Origin: an uncultured Atopobium sp.
Lineage (GTDB): Bacteria; Actinomycetota; Coriobacteriia; Coriobacteriales; Atopobiaceae
DNA length: 7,887 nt
Direction of reading: 5' to 3'
NCBI GenBank assembly: GCA_937990665.1
Contig: CALKRF010000027.1
Location: forward strand, 1 to 7,887
In this document: piece after piece, positions 1 to 5,868 of the stretch
Position numbering within the stretch: position 1 is the first letter of the stretch
Layout: each line of letters begins with the position of its first letter
The notes under the pieces: model-generated
What the model was told of the DNA's origin: nothing
The model's input: only the letters and a program-made list of their open reading frames with translations
Databases searched by the model: none
Program-made: the position numbers and the translations under genes

Positions 1-240
1 GAGCTTCTCGCCCAGACTAGAGAGGGCGGACATCCGGTATCTGACCGAGGCCGTCGCCTTAAGATTCAGTACGCTACTCAGACGGGTTCTAAGCCTCCTG
101 TTATCTCGTTCTGGTGCAATGCTCCAGACCTTGTTGATGACAACTACGAGCGCTTTATTGAGAATAGACTTCGCGAGAAGTTTTCTCTAATTGGTACACC
201 TATTCGTTTGAAGTTCCGTAAGAAGGTCGAATCTAACTAA
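1..240 (+). CDS. der: Ribosome-assembly GTPase Der (EngA), C-terminal fragment
   Basis: This is the last 79 residues of a protein whose start lies left of the window. The reading frame is open from base 1 to the TAA at 238-240. The fragment matches the C-terminal KH-like domain of Der/EngA: LKIQYATQ at about residues 20-27, then KPPVISFW, then the NYERFIENRLREKF helix and the closing strand GTPIRLKFRKK. Der is a cytoplasmic tandem-GTPase that acts in assembly of the 50S ribosomal subunit, and the KH-like domain packs against both G domains and contacts rRNA. The two GTPase domains are not visible here, so nucleotide-binding motifs cannot be checked. The stop codon shares its last base with the plsY start (TAATG), which suggests translational coupling. 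The family call is secure; an unrelated KH-domain protein is very unlikely given the whole block of conserved motifs. Confidence 0.95.
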   Translation, partial: ELLAQTREGGHPVSDRGRRLKIQYATQTGSKPPVISFWCNAPDLVDDNYERFIENRLREKFSLIGTPIRLKFRKKVESN

Positions 241-902
241 TGTCTGGAATTGTTGTTGCTCTGATTTTTGGACTAATTGCATTTGGCCTTGGTGGCATTC
301 CATTTGGCCTAATTATTGCAAGCGTTATGGCTCATGAAGATATTCGCAAACTTGGATCAGGAAACATTGGCACCACCAATGTTGCAAGAAATGCTGGTAA
401 AGCCGCAGGTATTCTTACGCTTCTTTGCGATGCAGGTAAGGGCATTGTCAGTGTCATGTTAGTCCGCTGGTTCTTGGGAGCCCAGGGATTTACTCCTCTG
501 GTCTCGGGAAATGATCACGCAGAGGCTGAGCTCATCATTTCTTTTGTGTATGCCTGCTGCGTTCTTGGTCATATTTTCTCGCCTTGGCTTCATTTTCATG
601 GCGGTAAGGGAATTGCAGTTGGATTTGGCGGTGGTTTGGCGGTTAATCCACTTGCTGCTCTTGTAGCTCTTGCGGTGTTTATTGCGCTTGCCGTACCAAC
701 TAAGTACGTATCGCTTGGCTCCATTGGCGCAGCTGTTGCCATTCCACTATTCTGCCTGCTATTTGGTATGGATCCCGTGGCAACCATTCCCGTATTTGTT
801 GTAGCAGCGGCAGTTATTTGGGCTCATCGCGAGAATATCAATCGTCTTAATGCTGGTAGTGAGTCTAAATTCTCTTTCGGCGAAAAGAAAAAGGACAACT
901 AA
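240..902 (+). CDS. plsY: Acyl-phosphate:glycerol-3-phosphate acyltransferase PlsY
   Basis: A 220-residue integral membrane protein, about the usual PlsY length. PlsY transfers a fatty acyl group from acyl-phosphate (made by PlsX) to the sn-1 position of glycerol 3-phosphate, giving lysophosphatidic acid, the first membrane step of phospholipid synthesis. All three family motifs are present: GSGNIGTTN at 39-47, GGKG at 121-124 following GHIFSPWLHFH, and HRENINRL at 196-203. Hydrophobic stretches near 4-26, 54-80, 98-115, 130-153 and 158-195 fit the multi-span topology, with a charged tail ending EKKKDN. The ATG at 240-242 overlaps the der stop by one base. The nearest Shine-Dalgarno-like bases (AAGG, 223-226) are 13 nt away, so coupling to der probably drives initiation. 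gpsA, which makes its acyl acceptor, starts 2 nt downstream. No key motif is missing. Confidence 0.96.
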   Translation: MSGIVVALIFGLIAFGLGGIPFGLIIASVMAHEDIRKLGSGNIGTTNVARNAGKAAGILTLLCDAGKGIVSVMLVRWFLGAQGFTPLVSGNDHAEAELIISFVYACCVLGHIFSPWLHFHGGKGIAVGFGGGLAVNPLAALVALAVFIALAVPTKYVSLGSIGAAVAIPLFCLLFGMDPVATIPVFVVAAAVIWAHRENINRLNAGSESKFSFGEKKKDN

Positions 903-904
903 TC

Positions 905-1915
905 ATGAAAAAAGTTGCTGTTATTGGTTCGGGATCATGGGGTACCGCACTTTCAACACTACTTGCTTCAACTTCTGATGAGGTAATTATTTGGTCTAGA
1001 GAGGCCGATGTTGCCGAGTCCATCAATAAAGAGCACGTTAACTGCAGACATCTTTCTGATTCTGAGCTTCCACACAATATTGTGTCTACCACTAGTGAAG
1101 CTGAAGCTCTCACCGGTGTAGATGCTGTTGTTATGGCTGCTCCTTCCGCGTTTTTGCGCTCTGTTTGTGCTGCTTGCGCACCATATCTTGATCCAGAGGT
1201 TGATGTTTTGATCCTCTCCAAGGGTATGGAAGCAGGATCTCACAAGCTTATGCATGAGGTGGCTGCTGACGAGCTAGGAAACCCTGCAAGAATTGCAGTT
1301 CTTTCCGGTCCAAACCACGCAGAAGAGGTCATTAAACAGGGAATTTCTGCAGCAGTTGTAGCATCTGAAGATGCCGAGGTTGCAAAGCGCTTCCAAGCAC
1401 TGCTTTCTCGTCAATACTTCAGAACCTACGTTAGCTCTGACGTACGCGGTGTTGAGGCTTGTGCTGCTGCCAAAAACGTTGTTGCTATTGCCTGTGGTAT
1501 TGCTGTTGGTCTGGGCAACGGTGATAACGCTCTTGCAGCCCTCATGACCCGCGGTCTTGCAGAGCTTGGCCGCGTAGTATGTGCTATTGGCGGAGACCCA
1601 CTCACCTGCATGGGTCTTGCAGGTATGGGAGACCTGGTAGCAACCTGCACCTCTGAGCATTCTAGAAACAGAACGTTTGGAGAAGCCTTGGTCAAGGGTA
1701 AGACGCTTCAGTCTTATCAGGAAGAGACCGGTATGGTTGTTGAGGGTGCTCAGGCTGTCATTGGTCTTTATGAGCTTGGTCAGCAGATGAGCGTTGAGAT
1801 GCCTATCACTTCAGCTGTTCACGCTGTACTTTACGAAGGTGCTACGCCAGAAGAAATTACTTCTCGCCTTACAAACCGCCTTCCAAATGAAGAATTTTAT
1901 GGAATGACTCGATAG
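905..1915 (+). CDS. gpsA: NAD(P)-dependent glycerol-3-phosphate dehydrogenase GpsA
   Basis: A 336-residue cytoplasmic enzyme of normal length that reduces dihydroxyacetone phosphate to sn-glycerol 3-phosphate, the backbone of phospholipids. The N-terminal Rossmann fold shows VIGSGSWGTAL (residues 6-16, GxGxWG dinucleotide motif). Further family marks are LSKGME (104-109, K106), LSGPNHAEEV (133-142, usually GPSFAxEV), the catalytic-lysine segment AAAKNVVAIACG (187-198, K190), GMGDLVATC (240-248) and SRNRTFGEAL (253-262), which belongs to the substrate site. AAGGA at 891-895 lies 9 nt before the ATG, a good ribosome binding site in the tail of plsY. The 2-nt gap to plsY and 9-nt gap to rpe indicate one operon, and making PlsY's substrate next to PlsY is metabolically coherent. 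Cofactor preference (NADH or NADPH) cannot be told by eye. Confidence 0.97.
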   Translation: MKKVAVIGSGSWGTALSTLLASTSDEVIIWSREADVAESINKEHVNCRHLSDSELPHNIVSTTSEAEALTGVDAVVMAAPSAFLRSVCAACAPYLDPEVDVLILSKGMEAGSHKLMHEVAADELGNPARIAVLSGPNHAEEVIKQGISAAVVASEDAEVAKRFQALLSRQYFRTYVSSDVRGVEACAAAKNVVAIACGIAVGLGNGDNALAALMTRGLAELGRVVCAIGGDPLTCMGLAGMGDLVATCTSEHSRNRTFGEALVKGKTLQSYQEETGMVVEGAQAVIGLYELGQQMSVEMPITSAVHAVLYEGATPEEITSRLTNRLPNEEFYGMTR

Positions 1916-1919
1916 GAGA
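1914..1919 (+). promoter_or_regulatory. Ribosome binding site of rpe, overlapping gpsA stop
   Basis: AGGAGA shares its first two bases with the TAG stop of gpsA (1913-1915). It lies 5 nt before the ATG at 1925 but only 2 nt before an in-frame TTG at 1922. This spacing favours the ATG as the rpe start. Confidence 0.75.
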
Positions 1920-1924
1920 GTTTG

Positions 1925-2599
1925 ATGAATAACGTCCTGGTAGCACCATCTGTTCTATCTGCAGATTTCTCCAAGCTTAAGAGTGAGCTTGATTCAATTG
2001 CAAACGCTGATTACATCCATTACGACGTCATGGATGGTCACTTTGTCCCCAATATTTCTTTTGGTCCGGATATTTTCTCGTACTGCAAAAAGTCCTCTGA
2101 GCTGCCTATTGATGTCCATCTGATGGTCACCAATCCAGCTGAGATTGTGCCGCTATTCCTAGACCGTGGTGCCGACGTTGTCACCTTCCACTATGAGGCT
2201 GAGGTTCACACTCATCGCCTTGTTCACCTTATCAAGGATTCCAGTGCTCAGGCTGGCATTTCACTTTGCCCAGGAACTCCTGTAAGCGTTCTTGAGGATC
2301 TTATCGAAGACCTTGATCTGGTGCTTATCATGACGGTTAACCCTGGCTTTGGTGGTCAGAAGTTTATTCCTCACTCAATTGAGAAGCTCAAAGCTCTTAA
2401 AGAGCTCTGCCGTAGGCACAACGCTCATCCTCTGATTGAGGTTGATGGTGGTATTAGTGCAGCTAACGCAGCTGATGTTGTAGCCGCCGGTGCTGACATG
2501 CTTGTTGCAGGCAGTGCCGTGTTTGGCCAGGAAGATCGCGGTGCAACTATCCAGGCAATCCGCGACGCTGGCGAGTCTGCTCTTACCGTCCAGGGCTAG
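1925..2599 (+). CDS. rpe: Ribulose-phosphate 3-epimerase
   Basis: A 224-residue TIM-barrel enzyme of normal length that interconverts D-ribulose 5-phosphate and D-xylulose 5-phosphate in the pentose phosphate pathway. The opening VAPSVLSADF is the family signature. The metal and acid/base residues are in place: H32 and D34 in IHYDVMDGHFVPN, H65 in VHLM, and D174 in EVDGGI. LIMTVNPGFGGQKF (134-147) forms the flexible loop, and VAGSAVFG (194-201) is the phosphate-binding end. By homology, D34 and D174 are the two catalytic acids. The reading frame also has a TTG one codon earlier at 1922, but the Shine-Dalgarno spacing supports the ATG at 1925. The gene sits 9 nt after gpsA and is probably cotranscribed with it. 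A related epimerase such as allulose-6-phosphate epimerase is a remote alternative; the sequence looks like a standard Rpe. Confidence 0.96.
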   Translation: MNNVLVAPSVLSADFSKLKSELDSIANADYIHYDVMDGHFVPNISFGPDIFSYCKKSSELPIDVHLMVTNPAEIVPLFLDRGADVVTFHYEAEVHTHRLVHLIKDSSAQAGISLCPGTPVSVLEDLIEDLDLVLIMTVNPGFGGQKFIPHSIEKLKALKELCRRHNAHPLIEVDGGISAANAADVVAAGADMLVAGSAVFGQEDRGATIQAIRDAGESALTVQG

Positions 2600-2601
2600 G
2601 C

Positions 2602-2630
2602 TGCACTCTCAAGCATTATTTGCATATAAA
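2602..2630 (+). promoter_or_regulatory. Possible promoter before the cysteine desulfurase gene
   Basis: TATAAA at 2625-2630 differs from the -10 consensus at one base. A poor -35 candidate, TGCACT (2602-2607), lies 17 nt upstream and matches TTGACA at only three of six positions. It falls in the 61-nt spacer between rpe and the cysteine desulfurase gene and would start transcription near 2637. The -10 is good and the -35 weak, so this is tentative; read-through from the plsY-gpsA-rpe operon is also possible because I see no terminator in the spacer. Confidence 0.3.
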
Positions 2631-2660
2631 CTACCAAGATTGAATCAACAGAAACACGCT

Positions 2661-3809
2661 ATGGATTACGTTTACCTAGACTATGCAGCTTCAGCACCAA
2701 TGCGCCAAGAGGCGCTTGATGCCGAGAAAACCTATGAAGCTTCACCTATTGCAGGGGTGAACCCAAACTCTTTGCACTCGCTTGGTCGTCAAGCAGCGCG
2801 AGAGCTTGATGGTGCTCGTGCTGTTATTGCACGTGCGGTAGGCGGCAAATTTAGAGCTCCTGACGGGGTCTTTTGCTCCGGCGGTACCGAGGGCAATAAC
2901 CTCTCTGTTCTTGGTATGGCAGAAGGTATTCGTAACAAGGATCACAAGCGCAACACGGTGGTTTTCTCGGCAATTGAACATGATTCTATTTTGGATCTTG
3001 CGCCTGTTCTTCGCGAGAAGGGCTTTGAGGTACGAATTGCTCAGCCTAACCGTCAGGGAAAGATTGAGTCTTCTGCCCTTGAGGGTCTTTTGGATCAGTC
3101 GGTAGCTCTTGTATCTGTGATATATGCCAACAATGAAACGGGTGTTATCCAGCCGGTTGCAGACCTTGCTCAAGCTGCGCATAAAGTAGGAGCTCTTTTC
3201 CACACTGACGCCGTTCAGGCGTTTGGTCGTATTCCTCTTGACGTAGCAGACGTAGATGCTCTGACTGTTGCCGCCCATAAAATTGGTGGACCTCTAGGTA
3301 TTGCCGCGGTGCTTATGCGTTCTAAGGTTCCCTTTAAGGCTCAAAGTTACGGCGGGGGACAAGAGTCTGGCAGGCGTCATGGTACTCAGGATGTTCGAAG
3401 CGCAGTTGCGTTTGCCGCAGCTGCCAAGTGGTGTCAGGATAACCTTACTCAAACACAAGAGAGCGTTTCTGCGCGTGCTAATAAGGTGTATGAAACACTT
3501 TGTGCTTCTCCCAAGATTAAACCAACTACAGAGGCATATGCTGGCAAAGATCACATGCCTGGCACGGTAAGCATTATGGTCCCCTCAATGGATTCCGAGA
3601 CGCTTATCTTAAAGCTTGACCAAGCCGGTTATGAGGTTTCGGCGGGTTCTGCCTGTTCTTCAGGCTCTCTTGATGCAAGCCACGTTCTCTCGGCTATGGG
3701 CATCTCTAGAAACGAGGCTCTGGGAAGCTTACGTATAACCTTTGACGAGCGCGTTTCTGAGGCAGACCTTGATACATTCTGTGCAGCCTTGCTGCAGATT
3801 GTTGGATAA
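2661..3809 (+). CDS. Cysteine desulfurase (NifS/IscS family, class V aminotransferase fold)
   Basis: A 382-residue PLP enzyme of normal length that removes sulfur from L-cysteine, giving alanine and an enzyme-bound persulfide for Fe-S clusters or thiolated tRNA. The N-terminus YLDYAASAP is typical. Visible active-site parts are SGGTEGNN (73-80), H107 in AIEHDS, NNETG (157-161), HTDAVQ (181-186), the PLP-lysine segment AAHKIGGP with K207, and the persulfide cysteine C332 in SAGSACSSGS, as in group I (IscS/NifS) enzymes. The frame is open back to 2490 inside rpe, but homology begins at the ATG at 2661, which I chose. No Shine-Dalgarno sequence precedes it; an in-frame TTG at 2640 would add seven residues. 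No scaffold or tRNA-thiolation gene is in the window, so its sulfur acceptor, and whether it should be called iscS or nifS, cannot be decided. Confidence 0.94.
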   Translation: MDYVYLDYAASAPMRQEALDAEKTYEASPIAGVNPNSLHSLGRQAARELDGARAVIARAVGGKFRAPDGVFCSGGTEGNNLSVLGMAEGIRNKDHKRNTVVFSAIEHDSILDLAPVLREKGFEVRIAQPNRQGKIESSALEGLLDQSVALVSVIYANNETGVIQPVADLAQAAHKVGALFHTDAVQAFGRIPLDVADVDALTVAAHKIGGPLGIAAVLMRSKVPFKAQSYGGGQESGRRHGTQDVRSAVAFAAAAKWCQDNLTQTQESVSARANKVYETLCASPKIKPTTEAYAGKDHMPGTVSIMVPSMDSETLILKLDQAGYEVSAGSACSSGSLDASHVLSAMGISRNEALGSLRITFDERVSEADLDTFCAALLQIVG

Positions 3810-3817
3810 ATTTTTCA

Positions 3818-3842
3818 CATACTAATCTCTGCATTAGTTATG
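3818..3842. repeat. Imperfect inverted repeat just after the cysteine desulfurase gene
   Basis: CATACTAAT (3818-3826) pairs with ATTAGT-T-ATG (3833-3842) across a 6-nt loop, with one bulged T at 3839. The stem is AT-rich. It starts 8 nt after the upstream stop codon, and the T-run lies before it rather than after, so it does not look like a standard terminator. It could be a weak 3' end stabiliser or a protein site. Confidence 0.4.
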
Positions 3843-3850
3843 TTCTGCGC

Positions 3851-3877
3851 TCGATACGTCCTTATTTACGGTAGACT
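3851..3877 (+). promoter_or_regulatory. Weak promoter candidate for the zinc-ribbon/coaBC/nfo unit
   Basis: TCGATA (3851-3856) resembles a -35 box at four of six bases, and TAGACT (3872-3877) resembles a -10 box at four of six, with a short 15-nt spacing. A start near 3884 would leave about 23 nt of leader holding the ribosome binding site. Position supports a promoter here more than the hexamers do. Confidence 0.3.
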
Positions 3878-3895
3878 AGATGAGTAACCGTATAT
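3864..3895. repeat. Operator-like inverted repeat flanking the putative -10 region
   Basis: ATTTACGGT (3864-3872) and ACCGTATAT (3887-3895) are inverted copies matching at 8 of 9 positions, with a perfect TACGGT/ACCGTA core. The half-site cores are centred about 20 nt apart, roughly two helical turns, and enclose the TAGACT candidate -10. The right arm ends directly before the ribosome binding site. This fits either a dimeric repressor operator or an RNA hairpin next to the Shine-Dalgarno. Confidence 0.4.
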
Positions 3896-3896
3896 G

Positions 3897-3902
3897 AGGA
3901 GG
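3897..3902 (+). promoter_or_regulatory. Strong ribosome binding site of the zinc-ribbon protein gene
   Basis: A perfect AGGAGG lies 4 nt before the ATG at 3907. It is the best Shine-Dalgarno match in the window and fixes the start of this gene. Confidence 0.85.
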
Positions 3903-3906
3903 CCCT

Positions 3907-4626
3907 ATGAGTGAGTCTGTTAATCTGATGCAGCTCCAGGACATTGATTTGCAGCTGCTAAAACTCGCATCCAACTTGGCCTCAATGCCCCAGGTTCAAA
4001 AGATTAAAAACGCCCAACTTGCAGAGAAAAAGATTGCTTCTCAGCTTAAGCAGGTACTTGGCGTTAAAAAAGACGTAGAAATTGATATTTCTGACCTCAA
4101 TGAGCAGCGCGCCCATTATGTTCTTAAGACAGAAGAGGTTTCTGCTGCTGTAGAAACTGCAACTAATCATCGTGCTCTTAGAGACTTTGATCAGCAGCTT
4201 TCTTCTTTGGCAAAGAATATCGAGAAGTGTGATTTCAAGCTTGCAGCAAAAGCTGAAGAACTTGAGAAGTGCAAAAAGGCGTACCAAACTGCACAAGACT
4301 TGCAGGTAAAGCTTATGAGAGAGCGAGAGAGCCTTTCTCAGTCCCTTGAGATTGATTCAGGGGCTCTTCGTGCAGAGATTGTTGAGCTTTCTAAGTCTCG
4401 AGAAGAGCTTGCAGCTCAGATTTCTTCTGACACGCTTGAGCGCTATGAAGCTGCACGTAAACGTTTTAAGGGCCTGGCAGTCGAGCACCTTGTAGGAAAC
4501 GTTCCAAGTGTCTGTCGCGTTAAACTGCAACCAAGTTCATTCCACGATCTTCAGCACAGCTCCGAGATTGCTGAGTGCCCTTATTGCCACAGAATGCTTA
4601 TTACTTCTACAGCATTTGAAGAATAA
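3907..4626 (+). CDS. Coiled-coil zinc-ribbon protein (PF02591/CT398-like) with an incomplete cysteine set
   Basis: A 239-residue protein. Residues about 5-190 are rich in K, E, Q and L with heptad-like spacing, predicting a long helical hairpin. The C-terminus (about 195-232) resembles the zf-RING_7 ribbon: HLVGNVPSVCRVKL, then AECPYCHRML. Family members normally carry CxxC twice. Here the second pair is intact (C224, C227) but the first has only C203, with proline at position 200 where the first cysteine is expected. The DNA there reads cleanly in frame, with no sign of a frameshift. H228 or another residue might complete the site, or zinc binding may be lost. The molecular role of bacterial homologues is poorly defined; the chlamydial member CT398 has been linked to type III secretion, which does not apply here. 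It is the first gene of the unit ahead of coaBC. The family call is firm and the function unknown. Confidence 0.85.
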   Translation: MSESVNLMQLQDIDLQLLKLASNLASMPQVQKIKNAQLAEKKIASQLKQVLGVKKDVEIDISDLNEQRAHYVLKTEEVSAAVETATNHRALRDFDQQLSSLAKNIEKCDFKLAAKAEELEKCKKAYQTAQDLQVKLMRERESLSQSLEIDSGALRAEIVELSKSREELAAQISSDTLERYEAARKRFKGLAVEHLVGNVPSVCRVKLQPSSFHDLQHSSEIAECPYCHRMLITSTAFEE

Positions 4627-4640
4627 AGGAATTTATCGCT

Positions 4641-5867
4641 ATGTTAGATAAAACCGCTCAGTCCTCTGTATGCCTTGTGGTGTGCGGAGGAATTGCTGCA
4701 TATAAAGCCTGCGAAGTACTCAGAGGCCTTCAGAAAGCTGACTGTGACGTTCGTGTTGTTATGACAGAAGATGCAACTCAGTTTGTAGGAAAGACTACTT
4801 TTGAGGCTCTTACGCATCATGAGGTGGTGCTTTCGCTCTACAACAATGTGGAGTCTCCTGTTGCCCACGTTGATCTTGCTGACTGGGCAGATTGCATGGT
4901 AGTTGTACCAGCTACCGCCAATATTATGGCTAAAATGGCTCACGGTATTGCTGATAACGCTGCAAGCGCAACGCTTTTAGCTGCTCATACGCCAGTTCTG
5001 GTGGCTCCCGCTATGAATACGCACATGTGGGAAAATCCAGCCACTCAGGCAAATGTCGCACTGCTCCGTCAGCGTGGAATCCAGATGGTTATGCCTGAGT
5101 CAGGTCGTCTTGCCTGCGGCTATACCGGAGACGGAAAGCTCGCGCCGGTACAGCAAATTGTTACCGCTGCGCTGGAGGTTCTTTCTGGTAAAGACACCGC
5201 ATCAGGTAAGCAAGATCTTGCAGGTAAAAAGCTTCTTATTACCGCAGGACCAACTCACGAGAAGATCGATCCAGTTCGCTTTATTGCCAACTGTTCAACA
5301 GGAAAACTTGGCTATACCGTGGCTAAAGTTTCAGCTAGTCGTGGAGCGGATGTCACCCTTATCTCTGGACCCACATATCTTGAGGCTCCTCAAGGAGTCA
5401 ACGTGCAAAGAGTAGTATCTGCTGAAGATATGTATAAGGAGTGCGTTGACGCTTTTGACGACGTTGACGCCGCTATTTTGACGGCAGCTGTTGCCGATTA
5501 CACACCGGCTCATCCAGCAGATCATAAGCTCAAGAAATCATTAGAGTATCTTGAATCTATTGAACTTAAAGAAACCATTGATATTCTCGCCAGCTTGTCT
5601 AAAGCAAAGAAAGACCAGGTTGTCGTAGGTTTTGCAGCCGAGACAAATAACGTCTTGGAGCATGCTCAAGCTAAACTTGAGCGTAAAGGTTGTTCCATGA
5701 TTGTGGCAAATGATGTTTCTAGGCCAGACTCAACCTTTGGTTCAGATACAGACCGTGTGGCTTTTGTGACTCCTCAAGGTGTAGAACAGCTTGAGACTTT
5801 ACCGCTGGCAGATGTAGCTTCAGAGCTTTTGGATCGTGTTTCCAAGATGCTTGAGGAGCGTGCATAG
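4641..5867 (+). CDS. coaBC: Bifunctional phosphopantothenoylcysteine decarboxylase / phosphopantothenate-cysteine ligase
   Basis: A 408-residue bifunctional enzyme of the normal length for CoaBC. The CoaB half joins cysteine to 4'-phosphopantothenate using CTP, and the CoaC half decarboxylates the product with FMN to give 4'-phosphopantetheine, a coenzyme A precursor. The N-terminal flavoprotein domain (about 1-185) shows CGGIAAYKA (15-23), the catalytic histidine H76 in AHVDLA, PAMNTHMWENP (123-133, N126), and C159 in SGRLACGYTGDGKLA. The CoaB domain (about 195-405) shows ITAGPTHEKIDPVRFI (200-215), NCSTGKLG (217-224), AAVADY (282-287), KLKK (296-299), GFAAET (330-335) and VANDV (355-359). 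AAAGGA at 4625-4630, overlapping the upstream stop, lies 10 nt before the ATG. Both active sites look complete. Tight spacing on both sides places it inside an operon. Confidence 0.97.
   Translation: MLDKTAQSSVCLVVCGGIAAYKACEVLRGLQKADCDVRVVMTEDATQFVGKTTFEALTHHEVVLSLYNNVESPVAHVDLADWADCMVVVPATANIMAKMAHGIADNAASATLLAAHTPVLVAPAMNTHMWENPATQANVALLRQRGIQMVMPESGRLACGYTGDGKLAPVQQIVTAALEVLSGKDTASGKQDLAGKKLLITAGPTHEKIDPVRFIANCSTGKLGYTVAKVSASRGADVTLISGPTYLEAPQGVNVQRVVSAEDMYKECVDAFDDVDAAILTAAVADYTPAHPADHKLKKSLEYLESIELKETIDILASLSKAKKDQVVVGFAAETNNVLEHAQAKLERKGCSMIVANDVSRPDSTFGSDTDRVAFVTPQGVEQLETLPLADVASELLDRVSKMLEERA
5853..5858 (+). promoter_or_regulatory. Ribosome binding site of nfo, inside the end of coaBC
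   Basis: GAGGAG lies 10 nt before the GTG at 5869. Other in-frame GTG codons at 5836 and 5860 lie upstream of it or only 1 nt after it, so this site selects the 5869 start. Confidence 0.7.
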
Positions 5868-5868
5868 C

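Larger units (their letters stand above)
3810..3906 (+). other. 97-nt intergenic spacer separating two probable operons
   Basis: This is the longest stretch without a gene. It contains a T-run (3811-3815) followed by a 9-bp imperfect dyad, a weak promoter candidate, a second dyad around that candidate, and a strong AGGAGG ribosome binding site. No stem is followed by a U-run in either direction, so I see no standard intrinsic terminator. Its length compared with neighbouring gaps makes it the likely start of the downstream transcription unit. Confidence 0.6.

Noticed and set aside
354..380. Threonine in the PlsY motif GSGNIGTTN where many enzymes have alanine
   Set aside because: As I recall, streptococcal PlsY proteins also have GTTN at this place, so it is a normal variant and not a lost catalytic residue.
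865..1660. Overlapping minus-strand open frames opposite gpsA
   Set aside because: gpsA covers this region with complete family motifs, and the antisense translations are compositionally biased, as expected for shadow frames.
2490..2660. N-terminal extension of the cysteine desulfurase back into rpe
   Set aside because: The extra 57 residues overlap the rpe coding end, are unlike the family, and the recognisable homology begins at YLDYAASAP just after the ATG at 2661.
2742..3278. A 178-codon open frame on the minus strand opposite the cysteine desulfurase gene
   Set aside because: It lies wholly within a well-supported gene in another frame, has an odd composition rich in Arg, Asn and Ser, matches no family I recognise and has no ribosome binding site context of note.
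3811..3842. Intrinsic terminator after the cysteine desulfurase gene
   Set aside because: The stem is AT-rich and is not followed by a U-run on the + strand; on the minus strand it would be followed by A residues.
5836..5868. Upstream GTG start adding 11 residues to nfo
   Set aside because: It would overlap coaBC by 32 bases, precede the GAGGAG site, and add residues not seen before the conserved endonuclease IV start.
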